This document shows positions 1 to 5,565 of a stretch of DNA of 9,463 nucleotides, one piece after another (within the stretch, counting starts at the first letter, position 1; every line of letters starts with the position of its first letter). Position numbers and translations under genes: made by a program. The stretch covers positions 1-9,463 of the forward strand of contig JAUWBK010000028.1 of NCBI GenBank assembly GCA_030605045.1, in the 5' to 3' direction. Source of the DNA: Dehalococcoidia bacterium. Its GTDB lineage: Bacteria > Chloroflexota > Dehalococcoidia > Dehalococcoidales > RBG-16-60-22. The notes under the pieces were generated by a model. It was not told the origin of the DNA and did no database searches. It saw nothing but the letters and a program-made list of their open reading frames with translations.

Positions 1-1011
1 AACGAACATGATAACGGCAAAGATGCCCCATCTGCCGCCGGGAGCACCCATGATAATCTGTGTCACTGCTTCCTCGCCACCGGCACGTATAAAGATACCC
101 ACGAAGGCATAAGCTGTGGCACCAATAGCTAATACCATCGACGAGATAATTAGCGTTTGCCGCGCCACTTCTTTGAGCATACTAAGGTTAAACCGCCGGT
201 TGACAACAGCGAGCAATGTAGCCGCGACAGCACCCACCCCGGCGGCTTCCGTCGGAGTGGCAACACCCATGAAAATACTCCCCAAAACTGCCATAATCAA
301 TGCCGCTGGCGGCATCAGTGCGGTCAGAAGGCCGATGATTTTCTTGAGCAAGGGAACGGCTCTTTCTTCCGGAGCTAGCGCCGGCGCCACATTCGGTCGC
401 ATCAGGCTGTAAACCAAGATATAGCCAATGTATAAAGCGGAAAGAAGAAAGCCGGGCAGAAAGGCGGCAAAGAACAGTTTACCTACGGAAATCACGGCCA
501 TCGGCCCGTAGACCACCAGCATAATGCTGGGCGGGATTAGGATACCCAGAGAGCCACCGGCACAGACAGCACCGCTGGCTAAAGATCTGCTGTAACCTCG
601 TTTGATCATTTCGGGAAGGGCGATAATCGCCAGCGCGGTGACTGAGGCGCCAATTATACCGACTGTAGCCGCCAGGATGGTGCCGGTTATTACCGTAACT
701 ATTGCCAGCCCACCCCTAAGGCCACCAAGCCAAACGTAAAGACTGGAGAACATTCTTTCCGTTAAGCCGGAATAGCCCAGCATCACCCCCATGAAGATAA
801 ATCCTGGCACTGCCAGCAAAACATAGTTGGTCATTATTTTGAAAATCCGACTGTACAGAATCCAAGCGGTGGCGTCTACTCCGAAAAGGAGAAGCCCTAT
901 AGTAACAGTGACGCCGCCGAGAACAAAAGCCAACGGGAAACCAAGCATCACCCCGATCACGACAAGACCGAAAAGAACCACCACCGCCATCTCGGGGCTT
1001 AAGTCAATCAT
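1..1011 (-). CDS. dctM: TRAP transporter large permease subunit, DctM family (3' end cut by window edge)
   Basis: Large membrane subunit that forms the ion-coupled translocation path of a tripartite (TRAP) transporter. The reading frame runs from ATG at 1011 to base 1 without a stop, giving 337 residues; the family is usually about 425-440, so roughly 90-100 C-terminal residues are missing. The protein is almost entirely hydrophobic helices. Two family signatures are clear: GGSLGILIPPS at residues 152-162 and ATPTEAAGVGA at 251-261. The stretch around residues 110-140 (TG, then GIIGAS, then LPEMIKRGY) resembles the mannitol/chloroaromatic (FcbT3-like) branch. The start codon overlaps the end of dctQ by 8 bp, which indicates translational coupling. 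Family certain; substrate not readable from this subunit. Confidence 0.95.
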   Translation of the reverse strand, partial: MIDLSPEMAVVVLFGLVVIGVMLGFPLAFVLGGVTVTIGLLLFGVDATAWILYSRIFKIMTNYVLLAVPGFIFMGVMLGYSGLTERMFSSLYVWLGGLRGGLAIVTVITGTILAATVGIIGASVTALAIIALPEMIKRGYSRSLASGAVCAGGSLGILIPPSIMLVVYGPMAVISVGKLFFAAFLPGFLLSALYIGYILVYSLMRPNVAPALAPEERAVPLLKKIIGLLTALMPPAALIMAVLGSIFMGVATPTEAAGVGAVAATLLAVVNRRFNLSMLKEVARQTLIISSMVLAIGATAYAFVGIFIRAGGEEAVTQIIMGAPGGRWGIFAVIMFV

Positions 1012-1513
1012 AAGCTCTATTCCTTACCAGCACATGGAAACTACGAAACAATTGAGCCAAACTCTGAAAGGCAAGCAAAACCACTCCCACAAATATAGTT
1101 GCTCTCATTGGCCAAAGTGGAGGGCGCCAATAGGTGAGCGTCCACCATTCGGCAGTTGCATACGATTCCCATGCCCACTTCCCGCTAATAAAGGCCATGA
1201 AAGCGAGCCATGGCAGGAGCCAAATCAGGATGCCGATCACGTCAATGAGGGCTTTTCTCCTGGGGGACCATCGAGCATAAAAAACATCTACTCTCACATG
1301 CCGGTCCTGGCGGTAAACATAACCCCAGCCAAGAACGTAAAGCGTTGCCCCAGCCGAGATCATCAGTATCGGTAGCACATCGCCAGGCTGGCCAAGCACA
1401 TAACGGAGAAAAACCTGGATGGTAACGAGCACCATTAAAGCAGGGGCCAACCATTTTACTGCGGTGCCCACAAAATCATTAGTGGCGTCAATGGCTTTCA
1501 GTATCTTTCTCAT
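1004..1513 (-). CDS. dctQ: TRAP transporter small permease subunit, DctQ family
   Basis: Small four-helix membrane partner of DctM. The 169-residue protein has hydrophobic segments at about residues 20-39, 47-66, 89-110 and 135-153. The motif between helices 2 and 3, GWGYVYRQDRHVRVDVFY at 62-79, is typical of DctQ; the HVRVDV core points to the FcbT2-like (mannitol/chloroaromatic) subgroup. The ATG at 1513 has GGAGG ten bases upstream (complement of 1524-1528). That site is partly buried in a strong hairpin (see separate entry). It lies 71 bp after dctP and overlaps dctM by 8 bp, so the three form one operon. Confidence 0.95.
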   Translation of the reverse strand: MRKILKAIDATNDFVGTAVKWLAPALMVLVTIQVFLRYVLGQPGDVLPILMISAGATLYVLGWGYVYRQDRHVRVDVFYARWSPRRKALIDVIGILIWLLPWLAFMAFISGKWAWESYATAEWWTLTYWRPPLWPMRATIFVGVVLLAFQSLAQLFRSFHVLVRNRAYD

Positions 1514-1525
1514 GGCTAATTAGCC
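1514..1525. repeat. Perfect 12-bp palindrome directly before the dctQ start codon
   Basis: GGCTAATTAGCC reads the same on both strands and fills the space between the dctQ Shine-Dalgarno (1524-1528) and its ATG (1511-1513). It shares two bases with that site and one base with the neighbouring GC-rich hairpin. It could be a DNA-binding site or a chance AT-centred palindrome; a fully self-complementary 12-mer forms a poor RNA hairpin. Confidence 0.5.
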
Positions 1526-1554
1526 TCCGCTCCGGCGGAGAAGCCGGAGCGGAG
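1525..1554 (-). promoter_or_regulatory. GC-rich 12-bp hairpin between dctP and dctQ covering the dctQ ribosome-binding site
   Basis: Arms 1525-1536 and 1543-1554 are perfectly complementary over 12 bp (CTCCGCTCCGGC and its complement) around a 6-base loop. On the transcript the downstream arm ends in GGAG, four of the five bases of the dctQ Shine-Dalgarno. No U-run follows, so it is not an ordinary intrinsic terminator. Known behaviour of such intercistronic hairpins in binding-protein operons is to protect the upstream mRNA from 3' decay and lower expression of the downstream membrane subunits; that role is inferred here. Confidence 0.7.
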
Positions 1555-1584
1555 ACAGACTGAATTCATTGGCTAGGAACGGGC

Positions 1585-2799
1585 TCAATATTGCCGCCAC
1601 TCTTCTGGCGGTACTGCCCAGTCGGGAAGCCCCCAAAGGTCATTCCACATTACATTCCAGGCACGCATAGCGTGCAGGTATGTGGCGAAAGAGGGAAACT
1701 CGGCGGCGATGCCGTCCATGACCTTATCGTATTCTTCTTTAAAGGGCGCTTCTATCGCCACGGGGAGCTTTCCTACGATGTTTCCGTAATCTCTATATTG
1801 CTGCAGTGCCGTGGCTTCCATCGAGTGCAGATTCCTACCATACTCTACTGTTTCGGCGCGGGCGACCTCGCCGAAAATCCCTTTGAGGTCATCGGGTAGC
1901 TCCTCCCACTTGCTTCGCTTCACCCCAAGAGCCTGTGCCTCGCTGGGGGCTCGGATGGGGGAGATGTAGACATACTCGGCAACTTCATGATAGGCCATCT
2001 CATAGTTCATATAAGCTGAGCTCATTTCAAAAGCATCAATTACACCGCGCATTGTCGACTCGTAGATTTCTCCCGCGGGCATGAAGACGGTAGTGGAGCC
2101 GAAGCTCCCGAAAGGCACCCCGGTGTCACCGAATGTGCGGATTTTCAGCCCATCCAAATCCGCCAGTGTTTCTAGCGCCTTGGTGCTATGCAAGAAGAGC
2201 TCAGGTGGACCAACGCCCCCAGTCTGTGGGATAAAGTAGACATCATGCCCTGCTTCCGCGAACCAGTTATTGGCCATATCGATGCCTTCTTCGCAAAGAA
2301 ACAAGTAATAGACCCAGGGGGGTAACCTACCCGCATTCTGATGGTAAATGCCGGCCCAGCGATGCGTGCCGGTATACTGGTGCAGGGGTGAAGCACCCCA
2401 GTCAAGGGCGCCCTCATGCATTCCCATGAACTCCTCGTAGGCGGGCACAATAGTGCCGGCAGCATGGATTTTTACTTCGAAACGCCCTCCACTGAACTCG
2501 GTAACGCGTTCAGCAATTCTCTGAAAATAACGAGAGAAGGGCGTATCCAGCGCGGTGAGTGACTGGCCAACCCAAGTGATGACTTCTTCAGGTGCAGCCG
2601 GTGCCGGAGCTGGAGCAGGGGCAGGTGCTGGCGCCGGAGCCGGGGCAGGTGCGGGTGCTGGGGCTGGTGCTGGGGCTGGTGCTGGGGCGGGTGCTGGAGC
2701 GGGTGCTGGGGCTGGTGCTGGAGCGGGTGCGGCACAAGCAGCAACCAAGCTCACGACTACTACCAGTGCTAGCGTTATAAACAGACCTTTCTTTTTCAC
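1585..2799 (-). CDS. dctP: TRAP transporter solute-binding lipoprotein, DctP family, with long Ala-Pro tether
   Basis: Extracytoplasmic binding protein that delivers solute to DctQM. The start is GTG at 2799, with a very strong Shine-Dalgarno GGAGGAGGT six bases upstream. A lipoprotein signal (KKK, then a hydrophobic run to residue 19, then VAAC) puts the lipidated cysteine at position 22. Residues 24-67 are 22 consecutive Ala-Pro dipeptides. The DctP domain follows from about residue 73 to 404. Its core, DGLKIRTFG at 216-224 then PAGEIYESTMRGVIDAFE at 241-258, matches TakP/FcbT1-type proteins; Arg221 is the expected carboxylate-binding arginine. Total length 404 is longer than the usual 330-360 because of the tether. 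Membrane anchoring suits a single-membrane (monoderm) cell. Probable ligand is an organic acid; not determinable further. Confidence 0.95.
   Translation of the reverse strand: MKKKGLFITLALVVVVSLVAACAAPAPAPAPAPAPAPAPAPAPAPAPAPAPAPAPAPAPAPAPAPAPAAPEEVITWVGQSLTALDTPFSRYFQRIAERVTEFSGGRFEVKIHAAGTIVPAYEEFMGMHEGALDWGASPLHQYTGTHRWAGIYHQNAGRLPPWVYYLFLCEEGIDMANNWFAEAGHDVYFIPQTGGVGPPELFLHSTKALETLADLDGLKIRTFGDTGVPFGSFGSTTVFMPAGEIYESTMRGVIDAFEMSSAYMNYEMAYHEVAEYVYISPIRAPSEAQALGVKRSKWEELPDDLKGIFGEVARAETVEYGRNLHSMEATALQQYRDYGNIVGKLPVAIEAPFKEEYDKVMDGIAAEFPSFATYLHAMRAWNVMWNDLWGLPDWAVPPEEWRQY
2599..2730 (-). repeat. Hexanucleotide (Ala-Pro)22 coding repeat in dctP, with 12-nt higher-order units
   Basis: The stretch is 22 tandem GCN-CCN codon pairs (132 bp). 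The N-terminal half is made of near-identical 12-base blocks of the type GCACCNGCNCCA, six in a row, whereas the C-terminal half varies more in codon choice. This suggests recent slippage or duplication on the N-terminal side. Any change in whole 6-base units keeps the frame, so tether length can vary without destroying the protein. The opposite strand is G-rich with several GGGG runs. Confidence 0.95.
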
Positions 2800-2805
2800 C
2801 TATTT

Positions 2806-2814
2806 ACCTCCTCC
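2806..2814 (-). promoter_or_regulatory. Strong Shine-Dalgarno of dctP that fixes its GTG start
   Basis: The transcript reads GGAGGAGGT, then six bases, then GTG. This near-perfect anti-16S match explains how a GTG start can be used efficiently and rules out internal starts. Confidence 0.85.
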
Positions 2815-2877
2815 GATAATTTTATAACCCAGCCGTGAAAGAATGTTTTTATTGAAAGCTATCACCCCCTTTTTCCC

Positions 2878-2959
2878 TATTATTGGGTATTCACCTAAAT
2901 TTTGAGTAAGTCAAAATTAACCTTTCCCCGAAATTATACTACCATGGATACCCATAATA
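2878..2959 (-). promoter_or_regulatory. Possible long-range stem in the dctP leader RNA
   Basis: Positions 2948-2959 (ATACCCATAATA) and 2878-2890 (TATTATTGGGTAT) are complementary over 12 bp with one bulged base. They enclose 57 bases that contain the 2898-2918 inverted repeat, so transcripts from the distal promoter could fold into a two-level structure ending about 80 bases before the dctP start. I do not recognise a known riboswitch class. Confidence 0.3.
2898..2918. promoter_or_regulatory. Inverted repeat, candidate MarR-type operator
   Basis: AATTTTGA, five bases, TCAAAATT: perfect 8-bp arms. Size, AT-richness and the TTGA...TCAA core fit operators of MarR-family dimers. It sits 15 bases downstream of the TATAAT at 2933-2938 in the dctP direction. 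The extended half-site TTAATTTTGA (complement of 2911-2920) recurs near marR. Assignment to the neighbouring regulator is inferred. Confidence 0.5.
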
Positions 2960-2962
2960 CAA
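2933..2962 (-). promoter_or_regulatory. Candidate proximal promoter of dctPQM
   Basis: On the minus strand a consensus TATAAT (complement of 2933-2938) follows TTGTAT (complement of 2957-2962) after an 18-base spacer. Only the -10 is a full match. It would start transcription near 2926, giving a leader of about 125 bases. The inverted repeat at 2898-2918 would lie just downstream of the start point, a good place for a repressor. Confidence 0.4.
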
Positions 2963-3007
2963 ACACAGACTTCTTCGTTCCTAAGGCACATAGGTTTACA
3001 CTAAACT

Positions 3008-3016
3008 ATTATATCA
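3008..3016 (-). promoter_or_regulatory. Candidate distal extended -10 promoter of dctPQM
   Basis: The minus strand reads TGATATAAT, a perfect extended -10. A TTGACA (complement of 3022-3027) is present but only 8 bases upstream, too close to act as the -35 of this -10. Transcription from near 3001 would give a leader of about 200 bases able to form the long-range stem described at 2878-2959. Confidence 0.4.
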
Positions 3017-3107
3017 CAGCTTGTCAAGACCCCTGATAAGTTTTTTGGGAATCTACGAAAAATCAAGTGAGTTCTGGCGCCTCTTGGTAGATTGAGGTTG
3101 AATTTTC

Positions 3108-3116
3108 TGGTAAAAT
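3108..3116 (+). promoter_or_regulatory. Weak candidate marR promoter
   Basis: TGGTAAAAT has the form of an extended -10. No good -35 lies at 16-18 bases upstream. An alternative is TTGAAG at 3189-3194 with AATTAT at 3211-3216, which would start transcription at the marR ribosome-binding site and overlap the palindrome at 3204-3217. Confidence 0.25.
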
Positions 3117-3203
3117 CATTTAATAAAAGGTTAATCAGATTTCTGTTTCTTGAAGTTAATTCGTGCTGATAGGATACCCCAGCCATTGTTGAAGATAGTC
3201 AAT

Positions 3204-3217
3204 CACAATTAATTATG
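3204..3217. promoter_or_regulatory. Near-perfect 14-bp palindrome ahead of marR, candidate autoregulatory operator
   Basis: CACAATT/AATTATG matches itself on the reverse strand in six of seven pairs and resembles OhrR-type MarR operators. It ends six bases before the marR Shine-Dalgarno. Its flanked half-site TTAATTGTGA (complement of 3203-3212) agrees with the half-site near dctP at nine of ten bases. Confidence 0.4.
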
Positions 3218-3233
3218 AATGTGAGGGAAGACG

Positions 3234-3710
3234 ATGAGAAGATTTCCATCTAAGGACCGGGATTATGAACTGTGGTGGTTGATACTCCACCTGAGGCGCG
3301 CCATGCGTAAAATTAGGGCGAGAGAACTATTTCAATACGGAATTACGCCAGAGGAAGCCACGGTTTTGTTCGTTGTCCAGGCAATTGGTAATAAGGCAAC
3401 GCCGGCTGAAATAGCGCGGTATCTTTTACGAGAACCTCACACCATTTCTGGACTCCTGAGCCGGATGGCAGAGGGGGGGCTGGTGAGGAAGTCCAAGGAC
3501 CTGGACCGGAAAAATATGGTAAGAGTCGAGCTCACAGATAAGGGCCATAAAGCCTATAAACAATCAACTAAGAGGGAGTCCATCCACAGAGTAATGTCTT
3601 GCCTATCCGAAGAAGACCGCCAGCAAATAAGGGTGCCCCTGGAGAAATTATGCCGGAAGGCGCTTGAAGAGCTTGGAGGCCGTCAACCACCCTTCTTACG
3701 CTCCGTGTGA
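3234..3710 (+). CDS. MarR-family winged-helix transcriptional regulator
   Basis: A dimeric DNA-binding regulator, usually a repressor released by a small aromatic or acidic ligand or by oxidation. The 158-residue protein has an N-terminal dimerisation helix (about 8-32), then a winged helix-turn-helix. ATPAEIARYLLREPHTISGL at 55-74 covers the helix-turn-helix, the recognition helix continues to about 80, and the wing runs from KDLDRKNMVRVELTDKG at 88-104, the MarR signature. The start ATG has GAGGG six bases upstream. It diverges from the TRAP operon across a region with two related palindromes, so control of the transporter and of itself is the natural inference. Two cysteines (113 and 140) give no clear redox motif. 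Family assignment is firm; ligand unknown. Confidence 0.93.
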   Translation: MRRFPSKDRDYELWWLILHLRRAMRKIRARELFQYGITPEEATVLFVVQAIGNKATPAEIARYLLREPHTISGLLSRMAEGGLVRKSKDLDRKNMVRVELTDKGHKAYKQSTKRESIHRVMSCLSEEDRQQIRVPLEKLCRKALEELGGRQPPFLRSV

Positions 3711-3715
3711 TTAGT

Positions 3716-3740
3716 GTCGTTTGGGCTTGACGAAAACGAC
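3716..3740. terminator. Weak hairpin between convergent marR and PPC-domain gene
   Basis: GTCGTTT (3716-3722) and AAACGAC (3734-3740) form a 7-bp stem around an 11-base loop. It begins six bases after the marR stop and lies 39 bases beyond the stop of the opposite gene. There is no U-run on either strand, so it is at most a weak or factor-assisted end for either transcript. Confidence 0.3.
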
Positions 3741-3778
3741 TGAGGTTACCTTGAAGGAGTGGGGAATTCTCAAGTTTA

Positions 3779-4264
3779 CTAGGGTTCAAAGAAGAGTTCC
3801 GGTCCGCGGGTTTCAGGATCGATATCTCGTTTCATCTCCAAACCTGTTATCTCGGCGATAATGACCTCACAATAGGAAAGGATCAGACAGTCCTCGATTA
3901 GATGCCCCCCATAGGCCCTACCATCATCAAGTCCTGATGAAATGGTAATATGGCAATGGACATGGCTCTCCCCATCCCTCTTGGAGATATTCCCCGAAAG
4001 TGAGAGTAGTTCTAAAGGTTCTTTCTTTGGCGTATAGATGCGGTTCCGGTCCATAACCGGGAACTCATCAGGGAATAACCTGACATTGCGGAGAGTTACC
4101 TGGCTAAGACTGCCGGCTCCCGAAAGGACCAATCCTGACTGAATGTTTTCCTTTTTGGCAATTTCTTCTATGGATTTCATCAGGTCACAGCCAGGTCCTA
4201 GCCTAAAAGCGACAACCTTGCCCAAAGCTCCTTTGCCAATTCTAACCTTTTCTAATTCGCTCAT
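3779..4264 (-). CDS. PPC-domain (DUF296) protein
   Basis: The 161-residue protein is essentially one PPC (plants and prokaryotes conserved) domain, a trimer-forming fold found alone in bacteria and joined to AT-hooks in plants. Signs are SGLVLSGAGSLSQVTLRN at 43-60, the SHVHCHITIS strand at 100-109, and the GRAYGGHLIEDC element at 115-126. Histidines 101, 103, 105 and 121 are placed as in members with a metal site. No AT-hook is present. The start ATG at 4264 has an in-frame stop two codons upstream and no clear Shine-Dalgarno. It is convergent with marR and 171 bp downstream of the dehydrogenase gene on the same strand. The cellular role of bacterial stand-alone PPC proteins is not established. 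Confidence 0.88.
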   Translation of the reverse strand: MSELEKVRIGKGALGKVVAFRLGPGCDLMKSIEEIAKKENIQSGLVLSGAGSLSQVTLRNVRLFPDEFPVMDRNRIYTPKKEPLELLSLSGNISKRDGESHVHCHITISSGLDDGRAYGGHLIEDCLILSYCEVIIAEITGLEMKRDIDPETRGPELFFEP

Positions 4265-4388
4265 AACTCATCACTTTAAGTCTGGCACTCTAGATACGAA
4301 CAAGCTTGGAGCCGAAATTTCTGAATTATCCAGTATGGCTATGTTAAGCCCCTAATCACCAAATGTCAAGGCCTATCTACCGTTATCT

Positions 4389-4428
4389 CAAAGTACCGGT
4401 ATTCGTTGTTTCGAAATCGGTAACTTTG
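4389..4428 (-). terminator. Imperfect hairpin just after the alcohol dehydrogenase stop
   Basis: CAAAG+TACCGGTATTCG (4389-4405) pairs with CGAAATCGGTA+A+CTTTG (4412-4428) through about 15 base pairs with two bulges and one G-T pair, leaving a 6-base loop. It starts seven bases past the stop codon. The U-run expected of an intrinsic terminator is missing (CUUUGAGAU follows), so it may end or protect the mRNA rather than terminate strongly. Confidence 0.45.
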
Positions 4429-4435
4429 GAGGCGA

Positions 4436-5437
4436 CTAATCCATCCGCAAAACTGCCGCCCCCTGGATTTTCCCTTGCTTTAACAGAATCAAAGCTTCAT
4501 TGGCCTCGTCTAATTTGAATTCTTGCACCTCTGGAATAATCGGAATATCGGCTGCCAAGGGAAGAAAATCTTGGGCGTCCTCTCGGGTAATATTAGCCAC
4601 GCTTTTGATTTCCTTTTCATCCCACAACAACTGAGCATAATCTAAAGGTGGGATAGGGCCTCTTTTTCGAATCACCGCCAACACCAATCGGCCACCCTTT
4701 TCCAGGACTCGTAAAGCGTAAGGCACCGTCTCTCCCACTGGAGTGAAATCAATGGCGCAGTTTATTTCTTGCGGAGGTTCATCCTCTGCTCTCCCTGTCC
4801 AAGCGGCTCCCAATTTTTCAGCCAGACGGCGATGTTCTTCACTTCGACTAAAGACGAAAATTTTACACTTCCAGTATTTAGCTACCTGAATTACGATGTG
4901 GGCGGAAGCCCCGAAGCCAAAAAGCCCCAGAGTTTGGCCAGGCTTAATACCGGAAAGTTTCAAACCGCGAAACCCAATTGCTCCGGCACATAAAAGAGGG
5001 GCTGCCTGAGAATCAGTGAATCTATCGGGAATCAAATAGGCAAAGTCTTCTGATACTACGACGTATTGGGCATAGCCACCATTAGCGTGACATCCGGTAC
5101 CTTGAAAATCAGGGCATAAATTTTCCTTGTCTTCTTGACAGAAGCGACATTTGCCACAAGCGGAGTAAATCCAAGCAATGCCAACTCTATCCCCAATCCC
5201 AAACTTGGTTACCTCCGAACCTAAACTTTCTACCCGGCCAATGATTTCATGTCCCAGAACTATGGGAAGTTTGAGCTGAAGTCTGCCTTCAATTTCGTCC
5301 AGTTCGGTATGACAAACGCCACAGGCGGCAATCTTCACCAGAATTTCTTTGGCTTTCGGCTGAGGAATTGGTATATCGGCCAATTCTAGTGGCCGATTTT
5401 CAATTGGAGAAATCTTTGACAAAATTTGGGCTTTCAT
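4436..5437 (-). CDS. Zinc-dependent alcohol dehydrogenase, medium-chain (MDR) family
   Basis: Oxidises an alcohol or reduces an aldehyde with a nicotinamide cofactor. Counting from ATG at 5437 (333 residues), catalytic-zinc ligands are Cys42 (CGVCHTE), His63 (GHE) and Cys150 (LLCAG). Structural-zinc cysteines are 94, 97, 100 and 108. The cofactor fold carries GFGASA at 174-179, a variant of GxGxxG. After the second strand comes FSRSEEHRR (196-204) without the acidic residue typical of NAD use, suggesting NADP(H). The set resembles the propanol-preferring AdhP-like group and the adh_fam_2 subset. An in-frame ATG at 5458 adds seven residues (MLRCRVE), but it lies in the predicted promoter and the family normally begins MKA, so I chose 5437. 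Substrate unknown. Confidence 0.92.
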   Translation of the reverse strand: MKAQILSKISPIENRPLELADIPIPQPKAKEILVKIAACGVCHTELDEIEGRLQLKLPIVLGHEIIGRVESLGSEVTKFGIGDRVGIAWIYSACGKCRFCQEDKENLCPDFQGTGCHANGGYAQYVVVSEDFAYLIPDRFTDSQAAPLLCAGAIGFRGLKLSGIKPGQTLGLFGFGASAHIVIQVAKYWKCKIFVFSRSEEHRRLAEKLGAAWTGRAEDEPPQEINCAIDFTPVGETVPYALRVLEKGGRLVLAVIRKRGPIPPLDYAQLLWDEKEIKSVANITREDAQDFLPLAADIPIIPEVQEFKLDEANEALILLKQGKIQGAAVLRMD

Positions 5438-5448
5438 TTCTACCCGAC

Positions 5449-5477
5449 ACCGTAGCATGTTCGGGTTAGGCTGTCAA
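5449..5477 (-). promoter_or_regulatory. Promoter of the alcohol dehydrogenase gene
   Basis: On the minus strand consensus TTGACA (complement of 5472-5477), 17 bases, then TACGGT (complement of 5449-5454) preceded by TGC, an extended -10. Transcription would start near 5442, only about five bases before the ATG at 5437, implying a nearly leaderless mRNA and excluding the ATG at 5458. The six-base repeats ACCCGA (5442-5447) and TCGGGT (5461-5466) flank the -10 symmetrically. Confidence 0.5.
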
Positions 5478-5506
5478 AGTGTGATGCCGAATCGAGTCTG
5501 AAGCTA

Positions 5507-5535
5507 TTGACGAGCAAAGAAACAGGTGCTATCCT
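5507..5535 (+). promoter_or_regulatory. Promoter of the shikimate-kinase-like gene
   Basis: TTGACG, 17 bases, TATCCT, with TGC before the -10 (extended form). Its start point would be near 5542. It is back to back with the dehydrogenase promoter, with 29 bases between the two -35 boxes. Confidence 0.5.
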
Positions 5536-5565
5536 TTGCCTGAGACCAGCGAAATGGTGTTTGGT

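Larger units (their letters stand above)
2800..3233. other. 434-bp divergent intergenic region between the TRAP operon and marR
   Basis: No convincing gene lies here. A 61-codon minus-strand frame at 3001-3186 lacks a ribosome-binding site and family resemblance. The region is AT-rich. It contains candidate promoters for both sides, an 8-bp-arm inverted repeat at 2898-2918, a near-palindrome at 3204-3217, and complementary arms at 2878-2890 and 2948-2959 that could fold the dctP leader. Confidence 0.7.

Noticed and set aside
827..1375. 182-codon plus-strand frame
   Set aside because: Lies antisense over dctQ and dctM, which have clear family motifs; the translation is low-information and lacks a family match.
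2599..2730. Repeat array as a CRISPR or minisatellite outside genes
   Set aside because: The 6/12-base periodicity is in frame and encodes Ala-Pro throughout; there are no spacers.
2555..2827. Plus-strand frame coding a long Ala-Gly run
   Set aside because: It is the antisense shadow of the Ala-Pro repeat of dctP, whose signal peptide and domain are clear.
3008..3027. TTGACA followed by TATAAT as a full promoter
   Set aside because: The two boxes are only 8 bases apart, so they cannot act together as -35 and -10; only the extended -10 was kept as a candidate.
3001..3186. 61-codon minus-strand open frame in the intergenic region
   Set aside because: No ribosome-binding site, no recognisable family, and it would overlap the candidate dctP and marR promoter region; most likely a chance frame.
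3203..3224. TCACA...TGTGA arms near marR, resembling a CRP box
   Set aside because: The arms are in the reverse order to the CRP site TGTGA-N6-TCACA and the spacing is 12, so it is not a CRP site.
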